Below are positions 17,784 to 27,577 of a stretch of DNA of 64,000 nt, in pieces (the first letter of the stretch is position 1; each line of letters opens with the position of its first letter). Source of the DNA: Paenibacillus amylolyticus. GTDB lineage: Bacteria > Bacillota > Bacilli > Paenibacillales > Paenibacillaceae. The position numbers were made by a program, and so were the translations under genes. The stretch covers positions 62,001-126,000 of the forward strand of contig NZ_BCNV01000011.1 in NCBI RefSeq assembly GCF_001570725.1. The letters are read 5' to 3'. The notes beneath the pieces were generated by a model. That model saw only the letters and a list, made by a program, of their open reading frames with translations, ran no database searches and was not told where the DNA came from.

Positions 17784-19961
17784 TCAGCGCTGCGCGGCTG
17801 TAACCGAAGAATCGAAAGACACCTCGCTTAGCTGCTGGTTCATTTTATGCGCCTCAATGCCAGCCAAGAGCACAATGCCGATTCCATGGGTATCGTTCAG
17901 ATTCCAACCCAGATCATCGCGATAATACAAGGCGGTAAACGAGTACCCGGAGCCTCGGCATACCCCATATATATTGCCTTTGTAATCAATCGACAAGCGC
18001 GTCATGCCTTCCCATCCTTTGCGTACGGCCTCCAGATAAGGCTCCGGCTGTTCCAGCCACCCTTCCCGAATGCCACGTGCGTAAGCGTAGATGAACATGG
18101 ATGTACAGGAAGTCTCTTCATACGAATCCGGGCGGTTCAACACCTGATGCCACAGTCCATTTTCCCCTTGCAGCGCCAAATAACCTTGACTTAAATCACG
18201 ATAGAAACTTAGCAATTCCGGCCGTTTCACATGATCACTCGGTAGGATGGATAACAGTTCGGTTAAGGAGAATAGCACCCAGCCGTTTCCCCGTCCCCAC
18301 GGAATACCTGTCGCCCGACCACGCACAAAATCATACACATGGGACATGATCTGTTGTTCAGGAAGATAGAGGTACTTACGGAACATCAGGAACTGATTGA
18401 CCGCATCATCCCAATACGCCCCATCACCTGTCAACTGACCATACCGCATCAGAAAAGGTGTACTCATGTATAAGTCATCACACCACATCGTCTCCTGATG
18501 CATCTCTCCACTGCCACGAACCCGGTAAAAGGCACCATCTTCCAGACGTTCCTGCTCATCCGTAATGTAACCCGCAATCCGATCCGCGGTGTCTCTTCCC
18601 CCACGAATATCGCCCAACTCCATCGCAGCGAGCAGTGTAGATCCAAACGAACCGCAATCATCCAGACTGTCTATGGCAGACAGTTGATTATTGATTCCTG
18701 CCGCACCGTATCCTTCCCGATCCCACAGACCGTAGCGATCAAATGAAGTGCTCAGTTCAATATGTTGCCGCACATACTGAATGTAATCATCCCGACCCAA
18801 TTCCTGTCCCGTTTGGAGAAGTCCAAGCAAGGTGACACCGAGCGGATAATTCCACTTCCCGTAATGTGTATTCTCCAGATAGGGACGAACATGTGTATCG
18901 GGAAGGTCTACCCGCCAATATACACCTTGGGCGCCATCATCAAACACAGTATCCGTTCTCACAATGTCCGTGTGGGATGGTTCAGCACCGGGAGCAAACA
19001 CACCTGTGTACAGCCAAGGGTCAGAACATCCCGCGACCGGATGAGGCGATTTCAGTCTCCAGCCTGTGGAACCCGAACGCTCGGCATCTTCCAACGTGAA
19101 TCCCCATGAGCCGCCGACTGCCTGGATTACACCTTTCGCGACCAGATCAGATGAGCCGTAACGGCGCGGGACTTCAACGCAGAAGTTACCACTACTTCCA
19201 GCAGAGTATACTTCCGTGCCACCCACATACAGGGTCAAAGCTCCATCATGACGACCTTTTAAAATAACTGGTGATGTTCCTGGCCAGGTTACATCCAATC
19301 TGGACCATGCGTAGGCCACAGCTGGTTGTTCCGTGCCGAAGATCCGGGCAAAAGAACCCACGCTCTGCTCCTCATCCGTCCACGCCTTGCGCGGATACCA
19401 GGTAAGACCTGTTTCTTCTTCCGTCATGCCGTCACGAGGAAGAGCTAGTACAGGTTCGTCGACGGGTTCCGAATATAACCAGCCCTCCTGTCCCTGACGA
19501 TCTGCCCCAGGAGTGAGGAAGTGCAGCGGGAAATTTTTGAACGAGGCTGTTCCGTAGATACCGCCGAATCCCACTTCTGTTTTGACAAAACATAGCAACA
19601 CATCATTCCAGCCATAGTTAACGGAAATCGGAATCTGGGTTCTTCGCTCGGGAAATAATTCCTGCAACAGCTCAGACTTGAATACCTCTTCACCATTCAC
19701 ATAGATCGTCACTGGACTATAACAGTTCAGGCCTGTATTTAACGTTGCATTCTGCTCGCTCCATAATTTGCCCCATACATACACGTACTGCCCTGCACGC
19801 GCCTCTACGCATTTCTCATTCAGATTCAGGTCGTAGCGATAATCCCCCAGCCTGCGAAAACCTCCCTGATGATAGGCTCTGAACAAAAATGAATGTTTCG
19901 GATGATCGCCAATATAACGCTGAGCCACCGTAGTCAATATATCCGGAATTGATTCGTACAC
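17784..19961 (-). CDS. GH88/GH105 unsaturated rhamnogalacturonyl hydrolase with N-terminal sandwich region
   Basis: Cytoplasmic hydrolase that removes the unsaturated galacturonyl end left by pectate/rhamnogalacturonan lyases. The C-terminal ~370 residues form an alpha/alpha barrel with the family block QETMWCDDLYMSTPFLMRYGQL and GIPWGRGNGWVLFSL. The N-terminal ~330 residues are an extra beta-rich region (VYVNG/LYVGG-type strands) not found in plain YteR proteins. The first standard start is the GTG at 19961, with a weak site; but the frame stays open to 20000-20009, where GGAAGGGAG precedes ATC-ATT-CGT, so a rare ATT/ATC start adding 13-14 residues is likely. Last gene of the glycan locus. 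Confidence 0.85.
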   Translation of the reverse strand: MYESIPDILTTVAQRYIGDHPKHSFLFRAYHQGGFRRLGDYRYDLNLNEKCVEARAGQYVYVWGKLWSEQNATLNTGLNCYSPVTIYVNGEEVFKSELLQELFPERRTQIPISVNYGWNDVLLCFVKTEVGFGGIYGTASFKNFPLHFLTPGADRQGQEGWLYSEPVDEPVLALPRDGMTEEETGLTWYPRKAWTDEEQSVGSFARIFGTEQPAVAYAWSRLDVTWPGTSPVILKGRHDGALTLYVGGTEVYSAGSSGNFCVEVPRRYGSSDLVAKGVIQAVGGSWGFTLEDAERSGSTGWRLKSPHPVAGCSDPWLYTGVFAPGAEPSHTDIVRTDTVFDDGAQGVYWRVDLPDTHVRPYLENTHYGKWNYPLGVTLLGLLQTGQELGRDDYIQYVRQHIELSTSFDRYGLWDREGYGAAGINNQLSAIDSLDDCGSFGSTLLAAMELGDIRGGRDTADRIAGYITDEQERLEDGAFYRVRGSGEMHQETMWCDDLYMSTPFLMRYGQLTGDGAYWDDAVNQFLMFRKYLYLPEQQIMSHVYDFVRGRATGIPWGRGNGWVLFSLTELLSILPSDHVKRPELLSFYRDLSQGYLALQGENGLWHQVLNRPDSYEETSCTSMFIYAYARGIREGWLEQPEPYLEAVRKGWEGMTRLSIDYKGNIYGVCRGSGYSFTALYYRDDLGWNLNDTHGIGIVLLAGIEAHKMNQQLSEVSFDSSVTAAQR

Positions 19962-20018
19962 CTTGCCTGCAATCGCCTCGTTCTCATGAAAATAACGAAT
20001 GATCGTCAGCTCCCTTCC

Positions 20019-20840
20019 TTATACCTTGATTCGTTCGCTTAGCCGCAATGTCTCTCCGCCTTGCACTTCAACAACCTGCTGATCTGCCGTGAACCAAACC
20101 GGGATGGCAGACGGATTATGGATGATGGATCGATCAGCTGAACACTCCAGTCGTTGCACCGCTTTCCAGTAGGCAATCACTTCAATGTTCGTCGCGTACC
20201 AGATGTCGTTCCTGCCGCCAATCTGCTCACCGAACTGTTCGATGATCTCCCAGTTGCCGTTGTCATTGAACTCATAGCTGTGACCCCAGACGTAGAGCAA
20301 TAGTGGCGTACCTGTTTTGGAATGTTGGATAAAACGCTCGGCATGTGCCGCCAGATCATGGTTATGATGGCAGGTCGGATGCCATTCAAGGGGACGGTCT
20401 GGCAACGTGTATCTGCCATGTGATTCAACGGTACGAGCATAATCGATACCAAGCCACTCCAGCTTTGTACTTAGCGCACGGTCATACCCTCCATTGGGAT
20501 AAGCCATGCCTCGTACCGGATAACCGACAAGCTGCTCCAATGCTTTTCGGTCCTCCATAATCTCTTCGGTCAGGAGTTCATTCGGAACATAAGGCAGCGT
20601 AGGGTGAGTAACCGTATGAACAGCCACTTCATGCCCCGCATACAGTTCAGCGACTTCCCCCACCTCAATGCGACCTGGATTACCCAGGGTACCGGAGTTC
20701 AGATTAAATGTTCCCCGCAGGCCATACCGATTACAGACTTTAACCAGTCTGCGATCATGCACCACTCCATCGTCATAACTGAGCGTCAGCGCTTTCATCA
20801 CACCACCTGGATAACGGTCAAACTGAATACGATGTCCCAT
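20019..20840 (-). CDS. Polysaccharide deacetylase family protein
   Basis: NodB-type carbohydrate esterase that removes N- or O-acetyl groups. 273 residues from the ATG at 20840, which has GGAGG nine bases upstream (an ATG three codons earlier abuts the site). Motifs: LTLSYDDGVVHDRRL (catalytic Asp pair), HEVAVHTVTHPTLP (metal His), YPNGGYD and the late LLLYVWGHSYEF. No signal peptide, so it acts on imported oligosaccharides, plausibly acetylated pectin fragments given its neighbours GH105 and GH43. Confidence 0.85.
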   Translation of the reverse strand: MGHRIQFDRYPGGVMKALTLSYDDGVVHDRRLVKVCNRYGLRGTFNLNSGTLGNPGRIEVGEVAELYAGHEVAVHTVTHPTLPYVPNELLTEEIMEDRKALEQLVGYPVRGMAYPNGGYDRALSTKLEWLGIDYARTVESHGRYTLPDRPLEWHPTCHHNHDLAAHAERFIQHSKTGTPLLLYVWGHSYEFNDNGNWEIIEQFGEQIGGRNDIWYATNIEVIAYWKAVQRLECSADRSIIHNPSAIPVWFTADQQVVEVQGGETLRLSERIKV

Positions 20841-20872
20841 CTTGCTCATCCTCCTGCTTCTGCGCTTACTTC

Positions 20873-22489
20873 CTAGTCCCGAATTTCCTTCACGTTAAAA
20901 TAACGAAAAACACCCTCACCTCCACGATTCGCGAACCGTGTGTTTACAGCAAAGATACCCATTTTCGCACCAACCCAGAGGGCTGTTGTGGCGTTAAACG
21001 GTGTACCGATCGGCTGAAACTCCGCTCCGTCCTCACTCCAACTGAACTGGCACAAGGCAGGTTCTGTCAGGGTGAGCCGAAGATGAATAGTCCAGCCGGT
21101 TACATGCGAACCCTGGCCCTCCCAGTCCAGTCCCGTTTCCTCCCATTCATCTGCATGCAGATGGCTGTCTGCACGTTTGGCTCCACGAATCAACGATAAC
21201 CGAATGGTGCCGTCTTCTGTATGTAACAGACACAGGCTTGCATACGAATCACCAAACATGATGAGACCTGACTGATCCCCTTCCTGTCCAGGCAGGAACG
21301 TGAGCTTGGTCGTGGCTTCAAATTCAGATGCGGGCAGCTTCTGCAAGAGAAGATGAGGTGTGCCAAACAAAGACTGAATGCCCTCCGGGTATGGATGAGC
21401 AGGTAATACCAGTCCTCTTTCCGTACCTGCATCAGCCCACTCGGGACGGGAGTTCGCCTGCCATTGCCATTGCAACCCCAGATGATCAGACTGAAAATTA
21501 TCGGATACATCAGGTACATTAATAGGATAGACTGCTCCTACATCCGGTTTGACGTGCACATCCACAGGTTCACCCGTTCCATGACCTTCACGGTCTATTC
21601 CAATAATAGGCCAGCCGTCTTCCGTCCACGTCATCGGCTGAAGATGAACAATTCGCCCATAGGCATCCCGATCCTGAAAATGAATAAACCAGGACTGCCC
21701 CGATTCCAGCTCCACGTACCCTCCCTGATGAGGTCCATTGACCGACGAAGCTCCCTGATGCATGACAATTCGATCTTCATAGGGCCCAAATACCTGTTGG
21801 GAACGCAAAACCGTCTGCCACCCCGGCTTCACGCCTCCAGCCGGAGCAAAAATATAATAATATCCCTCGCGCTTGTAGAACTTAGGCCCTTCAATGGTCG
21901 GATGATGTTCGGTCCCATCAAAGACGATCATGCCTTCGTCCAGAAGTTTCCTTCCATCCGCAGCCATCCGGCACACCTGAATTTTGCTCTTGATCCTACT
22001 ACGACTATGGGCAAAAGCATGTACCAGATAGGCTTGCCCATCCTCATCCCATAAAGGACAAGGGTCAATCCAGCCCTTCACTTCATGAACGAGATGCAGC
22101 GGCGACCACTCGCCCTCAGGGTGATCGGCCGTGGTCATAAAGATGCCCTCATCCGGTGTGCTGAAGAAGATCCAGTACTTTCCGTCGTGATACCGAATGC
22201 TGGGTGCCCATACGCCTTTGCCATGAAGAGGTACATCATATCCTGGCAGATCCAGCCGATCTATGGCATATCGGACAAGCCGCCAGTTCACCAGGTCCTT
22301 CGAATGTAAAATCGGTAGCCCCGGGGTATGCGAGAAACTCGATGCCGTCATATAGAAGTCATCTCCTACACGAATCACATCCGGATCCGAATAATCCGCA
22401 TGCAGAATCGGATTGCGGTATGTACCGTCTCCCTGATCCGCGACCCAGACCGGGTCCAGTCTTTGTTGTTCTGATTGGGTTGTACTCAT
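20873..22489 (-). CDS. GH43 family glycoside hydrolase (beta-xylosidase/arabinofuranosidase-like)
   Basis: Inverting hydrolase with a five-bladed propeller, 538 residues. Catalytic segments: HADYSDPDVI (Asp32/Asp35, general base), GWIDPCPLW (Asp142, pKa modulator) and TIEGPKFYKR (Glu200, general acid). A C-terminal sandwich domain (from about 330) is of the beta-xylosidase C-terminal type. No signal peptide, so it is intracellular. AAGGAG precedes the ATG by seven bases. It sits 12 bases after the GH106-like gene and 32 before the deacetylase. Target probably an arabinose or xylose side chain of pectin; this cannot be fixed from sequence. Confidence 0.87.
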   Translation of the reverse strand: MSTTQSEQQRLDPVWVADQGDGTYRNPILHADYSDPDVIRVGDDFYMTASSFSHTPGLPILHSKDLVNWRLVRYAIDRLDLPGYDVPLHGKGVWAPSIRYHDGKYWIFFSTPDEGIFMTTADHPEGEWSPLHLVHEVKGWIDPCPLWDEDGQAYLVHAFAHSRSRIKSKIQVCRMAADGRKLLDEGMIVFDGTEHHPTIEGPKFYKREGYYYIFAPAGGVKPGWQTVLRSQQVFGPYEDRIVMHQGASSVNGPHQGGYVELESGQSWFIHFQDRDAYGRIVHLQPMTWTEDGWPIIGIDREGHGTGEPVDVHVKPDVGAVYPINVPDVSDNFQSDHLGLQWQWQANSRPEWADAGTERGLVLPAHPYPEGIQSLFGTPHLLLQKLPASEFEATTKLTFLPGQEGDQSGLIMFGDSYASLCLLHTEDGTIRLSLIRGAKRADSHLHADEWEETGLDWEGQGSHVTGWTIHLRLTLTEPALCQFSWSEDGAEFQPIGTPFNATTALWVGAKMGIFAVNTRFANRGGEGVFRYFNVKEIRD

Positions 22490-22501
22490 ACGTTCACTCC
22501 T

Positions 22502-25500
22502 TCATCTCAATTCTTCCGCAGGTACATGACCTGCATCCTGTAATCGATGATGTTCCGAATCAAAATACGTACCTTCCAGCAGGCCAATCAACGTGTTGGT
22601 AATGCGAACTTCAATGTCGTTATCCCCTGAACGAAGCCAGGAGGCTTCTCCCTTCCAGCGATACGGAGACCAGCATCGCACACCAAGACTATGTCCGTTC
22701 ACCCGCACTTCCGTCACATCCTGCACCCGCCAATCGCTAAATTCCAGTTCAAATGTGGCAACATCTTTCCCCGGCTCATCCAGCCAGAACGTGCGTTTAT
22801 AGCTTATTTCCCCGGCAAAATGGGGATACAGCGGCTGCGGTTCAGGTCCAATGCGAAGGGCCGTGTCCGGTTCCCGCACGAGCGAAGCCAGGCCTTCATG
22901 ATGGAACTCCACGCCGAATCTACCTTGTAGATACAAGGGATCAACGATGCCATCCTCATCTTTCATCACCTGCACGATCACCGTCATTTCGTTGAGACCG
23001 CTGTGCAGCAGCTCGGTGATATCACAAGCTATATTACTGTGGTCGGTTATTTCGATTGGATCGAATTGTTCTTTTTCAAGGGGTTGCCCATTAATCTCCA
23101 TGGACCAACTGCCCGAGATCGCCGCTCTGTCCATGAATAACAGACATGCAGGCAAAGCGGTTCTCAGCTCAAATGTGGTCGTATATCGACACTCGATCGG
23201 GTAAGCAACGGATGCTTTTTTCGGTGTGCCAAATACCTGATTAAACTGGACTGGCAGAGGATACTGTTCCGATAATTCTGCCGCCTGATCAATAAACGGT
23301 TTCACAGCTACATGCTGGCTTTCCAGAATTATTCCGTTAGCATTGGAAGCCTGAAGATCGAATTGTCCCATTCGCAAAATGTTAGACTGCACCGTTTCCA
23401 TCCGCCATGGCCCTTCTGAAGGAACTCTGATGAACGTCGAACCCGTTTTTTCTGCTACATCCACTTTCGTTGGTTCTGCCTCTTCCTTCGCAGCTTGTAA
23501 AGTAAGGCGTACAGCATTCGCTTCGTATGGCGCCAGCGTTAGTGAAATACACCATTCCCCGCCACTGCTCGTATACGGCAAGGCTTGAAGCTGCCCTGTC
23601 TCCAGATCGAGTCGTTCTGCCACGAGACAAGCACCCTCTGCCAGCTCCGTTCCATCCCACAGCTGTTTGGCGACCAGCTTCAATTGCCCCTTCAGGTCCT
23701 GACCCTCTTGATTGGTCAAGAAAACCATATGCTCTCCAGCCGACAATTCACGAGTTTGCATCAGCAGAGATGCACTTTCCTCCTCCATGATCCAGCAGAT
23801 GGGTTCGGGCAATACCTGATCGAGCAGGAGGGAGATCAGCTCCAGCGAAAAGTCATCTCCTTGCCCTGTTCCTGCGGGTAGAAAATAAGCATTCCCCTCA
23901 CCCTGATGCCACATGGTTTCACGGTTATCGTGATCTGTTGCCACGCTACGGCCCCAGTACACCTCTTGCGGCTGCTCACCCGCGCCAAAGAACTGGGCAG
24001 CTTCATCTCCCTCCGGACTTCCCGGCTGAATCGCAATATGCGGTGGCATCCCAACAGAAATGACCGTTCCTCCCTGCCGAATAAATCGCTTCACTTGTTC
24101 CCAGGCCGCGGCCTCCAGATTCAGCATCGGTGGCAGGATCAACACCTCATAACGGGCTATACCGATCTGAATAATGCCATCCGTTAAGTCAGCTTCCGCC
24201 AACAATTCGGGATCAAGGTGGTCATAATCACGTCTGTTTTCGAGGAGATGGGTAGTAATCCGCATCCAGTCCTTCGTCAGGCGCTCCAGTTGCGCGCGTT
24301 CTAATTCGTCCTCGCCGCTATACTCGAATCCATGCAGCGGATTACCCATCAGACTCCAGAATGTCGTCGTTGGATCAAGCACAGCAATTCGAATATCTGC
24401 TGCTCCGGTGCTCATGAGATAGCTCAACCGTCCGGTGTAATCCCCCAACTGCCGGAAATGCTTCCAGTAGGGATTCTGCAAAAATTGAGACGGCGGTGCA
24501 TCATGCTTCGCAAGCCCACCAATCGTATAGAAAAAGGCGTGAAAGTTATAGAAATTGGTGCCCATGGCAGCCATGCGATCAATCATCCACTTGGCATCCT
24601 GCAGCGTCATGGACCAGCCTACACTGTGAAAACATTCAATCAGATTGCGGTCTCGGCCCAATTGCCGGGCAAGCGAGCTGACCATCTTGGGGTTGTCACG
24701 CATCTTTTGACCGTATCGTTCCAGTATCCACGATAAGGACCGTCCGATTTTCTCATGTGCCGAATCACCACCTGGCATATGGCTGAACAACTGGGTGGTC
24801 ATCCGTACGCCAGGCACCTCAGCCGCATACTGAATCCCTGCTTCCTCACACCAGTCATGCACCTGTTTGTGATAGGACTCCCTTAGAAGCAGATGCAGTG
24901 ACTGATAGTAGTCATACCGAATCCGATGCGCGTCTGGAACATCACCGTATAGCAGGGCCGGTAGCGAATCGATCAGACTATAACCACAACGCTCACTGAA
25001 ATAACGGGGAAGTTGTGGAGACCAGGGGAGACGACCCAGTGGTGCAATCTCATCCGAGAACATGCCTTTGATCACGCTTTCAAATTGATCTCCAACCGCT
25101 GACTTATAACGCTCATGTGTCAGTTCAATAAATCGGCTCATCGCTTCATTGTGGCAAGGGTCAACAAAGTTGCCGTAATATTTGAAATCGTCGATCTCTT
25201 TTTCCTGAAATATAATCAACTCCCAATCACCCGCGGGAACATCCCAGAGCAAGCGGAACGCTGTTCGGTAGGTGAAGAACCGCTTGCGGTTATACGATGT
25301 AAGCCCGGTCTCCTGATAGACCTGATCGGTCTGGATATTGCCGATTTTGCTGCGCAGATCGATGGAATCTTGCCACAGACGCTTGCCCTCGGAGTCCTTG
25401 GGAATCGCCTTGGCAACCAAGACTCGTCCCCATGGCAACTCCAGATCCACAGCTTCTCCGCCCTGAACCACCAACTGATGATGCACGAGCTGACGCTGCT

Positions 25501-25816
25501 TCGCTTCAGGAAAATCAAGGGTCACTTCCCCGCCAGCCATTCCACTCGGATAGGGATACTCGTCATATAACCATACCTGCATGACATGATCGGCAGCTGC
25601 CTGCACTGCAATCCGCACCTTATCAAACCACGCTTCCGACAGATAGGGAATCTGTAGTCCCTGACGTGGACAGATGAAGAATCCACCTACACCTTGCGCC
25701 GCCATCTCAGCCACTTGCCGCTTAATCTGTTCTTCTTCCATATCCCCATTCCAGAACCAAAAGGGATGAACCCGGTACTGCGCCTCAGGATTGTCAAATG
25801 CATCCCCGTTCCACAT
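22502..25816 (-). CDS. GH106-like large glycoside hydrolase (candidate alpha-L-rhamnosidase)
   Basis: A 1104-residue cytoplasmic enzyme. The N-terminal half is a TIM-barrel region with the GH106-type opening (RVHPFWFWNGDMEEEQIKRQ), QVWLYDEYPYPSGMAGGE and VIKGMFSDEIAPLG; the C-terminal half has beta-sandwich segments (ELEFSDWRVQDVTEVRVNGH, GDNDIEVRITNTLIG) like the jelly-roll of these enzymes. GH106 members release alpha-L-rhamnose, which fits a rhamnogalacturonan locus, but the group is diverse and the activity is inferred. GGGAGG precedes the ATG. First of four hydrolase genes and likely starts its own transcript. Confidence 0.78.
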   Translation of the reverse strand: MWNGDAFDNPEAQYRVHPFWFWNGDMEEEQIKRQVAEMAAQGVGGFFICPRQGLQIPYLSEAWFDKVRIAVQAAADHVMQVWLYDEYPYPSGMAGGEVTLDFPEAKQRQLVHHQLVVQGGEAVDLELPWGRVLVAKAIPKDSEGKRLWQDSIDLRSKIGNIQTDQVYQETGLTSYNRKRFFTYRTAFRLLWDVPAGDWELIIFQEKEIDDFKYYGNFVDPCHNEAMSRFIELTHERYKSAVGDQFESVIKGMFSDEIAPLGRLPWSPQLPRYFSERCGYSLIDSLPALLYGDVPDAHRIRYDYYQSLHLLLRESYHKQVHDWCEEAGIQYAAEVPGVRMTTQLFSHMPGGDSAHEKIGRSLSWILERYGQKMRDNPKMVSSLARQLGRDRNLIECFHSVGWSMTLQDAKWMIDRMAAMGTNFYNFHAFFYTIGGLAKHDAPPSQFLQNPYWKHFRQLGDYTGRLSYLMSTGAADIRIAVLDPTTTFWSLMGNPLHGFEYSGEDELERAQLERLTKDWMRITTHLLENRRDYDHLDPELLAEADLTDGIIQIGIARYEVLILPPMLNLEAAAWEQVKRFIRQGGTVISVGMPPHIAIQPGSPEGDEAAQFFGAGEQPQEVYWGRSVATDHDNRETMWHQGEGNAYFLPAGTGQGDDFSLELISLLLDQVLPEPICWIMEEESASLLMQTRELSAGEHMVFLTNQEGQDLKGQLKLVAKQLWDGTELAEGACLVAERLDLETGQLQALPYTSSGGEWCISLTLAPYEANAVRLTLQAAKEEAEPTKVDVAEKTGSTFIRVPSEGPWRMETVQSNILRMGQFDLQASNANGIILESQHVAVKPFIDQAAELSEQYPLPVQFNQVFGTPKKASVAYPIECRYTTTFELRTALPACLLFMDRAAISGSWSMEINGQPLEKEQFDPIEITDHSNIACDITELLHSGLNEMTVIVQVMKDEDGIVDPLYLQGRFGVEFHHEGLASLVREPDTALRIGPEPQPLYPHFAGEISYKRTFWLDEPGKDVATFELEFSDWRVQDVTEVRVNGHSLGVRCWSPYRWKGEASWLRSGDNDIEVRITNTLIGLLEGTYFDSEHHRLQDAGHVPAEELR

Positions 25817-25903
25817 GTTGCCTTCCTCCCTGCCTGTTCAAGAGTGGTCGTCCAGCTTTACCAATAACGTTCATTTCAGTTCAAATAGGTTTGTTTTGTT
25901 TTG

Positions 25904-25932
25904 ATTATACATCAAAAACCATATTCAGGAAG
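25904..25932 (-). promoter_or_regulatory. Possible promoter of the hydrolase gene group
   Basis: Perfect TATAAT (25909-25904, minus strand) 90 bases before the GH106-like start, downstream of the binding-protein terminator. The -35 is weak, as expected for an activator-dependent promoter. Confidence 0.4.
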
Positions 25933-25993
25933 TCATATTTTCCAGAAAGTTGGATGAAATTTGGTTCGCGCATCTAGTCATTACAGCGATAAG

Positions 25994-26040
25994 AAAAAGC
26001 CCGGCTGTTTCCGCTACACTGAAAGCACGGCTGCCGGGCT
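25994..26040 (-). terminator. Terminator after the solute-binding protein gene
   Basis: Minus-strand arms AGCCCGGC and GCCGGGCT with a long loop, followed by five T. It separates the transporter operon from the hydrolase genes. Confidence 0.75.
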
Positions 26041-26053
26041 CTGGCTTATACGA

Positions 26054-27559
26054 CTACTTCAATGCAGCGTACAGTTCATTAACTTCTTTGACATAATCGT
26101 CTCCGCCATTGTTCTTCCACAGAGCAACAGCATCTTCGAACCCTTTCTCATCAATCTGGCCTACGATATATTTGATCCGTGCATCGTTAATGATATTGTC
26201 CAGCTGTGGTCCTTTCTGGGCGTAAACATCAGAGATCAGCGGTTCACCAGGATTGGCGATGACAATCTCTTCGTTGGCTTTCTGCACCTGTGCAACCTTT
26301 TCACGGACAGGTGTCTGTTGGACGCGAAGCGTCCTGTCTTCTGGCACAAACATCAAAATCTGATTTAAGCCTTGTAGGTCGCGGAGTGCAAGCTTGTCAG
26401 TGCTTGGTACGATGTAGTCTTCTTTTTTCTCATACTGCTTGCCTTCCAGTCCGTTGTACAACAATGCCTGTAATTCCGGTTCATTCAGCTGATCGAGGAA
26501 GCTCAGCACCTTCTTCAGGTCCTCTTCCGTTTTGACACTGCTTTTGGAAATGGCAATCAGGCCGGAGTAGCCAGACGTTGGCATATCACGCAGTCCCTTT
26601 GGACCTTCCATCGCTTGCAGCACATCCACACGTCCTGTCGCATTAGGGTCTTTATCGAGTATTTTCTGATCCATGCGCTGCGCATTATCTGCTACATCCA
26701 CCATGACACCGGCTTGCCCATTCACAAATGGATCAGGCAGTTTCGTTGCATCCATCACGGCAAAGTCCTTGTTCACCAGACCTTCGCTATAGATTTGACG
26801 GAAAAATTTCAGTGCTTCCATGTATTCAGGTGTCTCATGCGCCGGAATCAGACCACTGCTGCCATCATCTCCCCATTTGTTCGGCGCACCGAACCATACC
26901 TGCATGTTATCCCACGGACCCGTAAATTTGCTGGCAACCAGACCGTACGTATCATCCTTGCCATTACCATCCGGATCATCCTTCGTGAACGCTTTCAATA
27001 CATTGTAAAATTCATCAATCGTCTTCGGCTCTTCCAGCCCAAGATTCTCCAGCCAATCTTTGCGGATTGTGACCCCATTCCGTCCTAAGGCGCGTGCCCG
27101 GTAGATCCCATAGGTTTTGCCATCGATGGATGCATTGTTGGTGATGATTTCATTCATTTGACTCAGATTCGGATAGTCTTTCAGATAAGGACCAAGCTCC
27201 CAGAATGCCCCGGTTCGGGCCGCATTAATGAAACTTGGGGACTTCCCTAACACCACCATAATCTGGGGTAGCTTTCCCGAGGCCAGTGTAATGTTGAATT
27301 TGTCTTCGTACGAGCTGCTCGGCACCCACTGTAGGTTCACATCCACCTTGGTCAATTCTTCAAGCTTCTGGATGACCGGGCTGTTCTCCGGCGGATTCTC
27401 CGCTTCAAAGTTCGGAAGCATAATGGTAATTTCGACAGTTCCACCCGCAGCTGTTCCTGAACCTGCTTTTTCCGTGGAGCATGCGCCCAGAATCGTACTC
27501 AGTACCAGTGACGCAGAGAGTAACAGTGCACCTTTTTTGAATCCCGTTTTTTGTCCCAT
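26054..27559 (-). CDS. Extracellular solute-binding lipoprotein (LplA-like)
   Basis: Sugar-binding component of an ABC importer, lipid-anchored outside the membrane. 501 residues; signal peptide ends in the lipobox LGAC with Cys27. Typical family-1 binding protein strands follow (EITIMLPNFEAENPPENSP, LPQIMVVLGKSPSFINAA, GKTYGIYRARALGRNGVTIR). GGGGGAG precedes the ATG by five bases. Cotranscribed with two LplB/LplC-type permeases upstream. No ATPase gene is present; these systems share a common MsmX-like ATPase. The ligand is probably an oligosaccharide from pectin, judged from the neighbouring hydrolases. Confidence 0.92.
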   Translation of the reverse strand: MGQKTGFKKGALLLSASLVLSTILGACSTEKAGSGTAAGGTVEITIMLPNFEAENPPENSPVIQKLEELTKVDVNLQWVPSSSYEDKFNITLASGKLPQIMVVLGKSPSFINAARTGAFWELGPYLKDYPNLSQMNEIITNNASIDGKTYGIYRARALGRNGVTIRKDWLENLGLEEPKTIDEFYNVLKAFTKDDPDGNGKDDTYGLVASKFTGPWDNMQVWFGAPNKWGDDGSSGLIPAHETPEYMEALKFFRQIYSEGLVNKDFAVMDATKLPDPFVNGQAGVMVDVADNAQRMDQKILDKDPNATGRVDVLQAMEGPKGLRDMPTSGYSGLIAISKSSVKTEEDLKKVLSFLDQLNEPELQALLYNGLEGKQYEKKEDYIVPSTDKLALRDLQGLNQILMFVPEDRTLRVQQTPVREKVAQVQKANEEIVIANPGEPLISDVYAQKGPQLDNIINDARIKYIVGQIDEKGFEDAVALWKNNGGDDYVKEVNELYAALK

Positions 27560-27577
27560 ACGTTCTCCCCCTTGGCT

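Noticed and set aside
23836-24054. Small ORFs on both strands inside the GH106-like and other long genes
   Set aside because: They follow the codon structure of the real gene in other frames and have no sites of their own.
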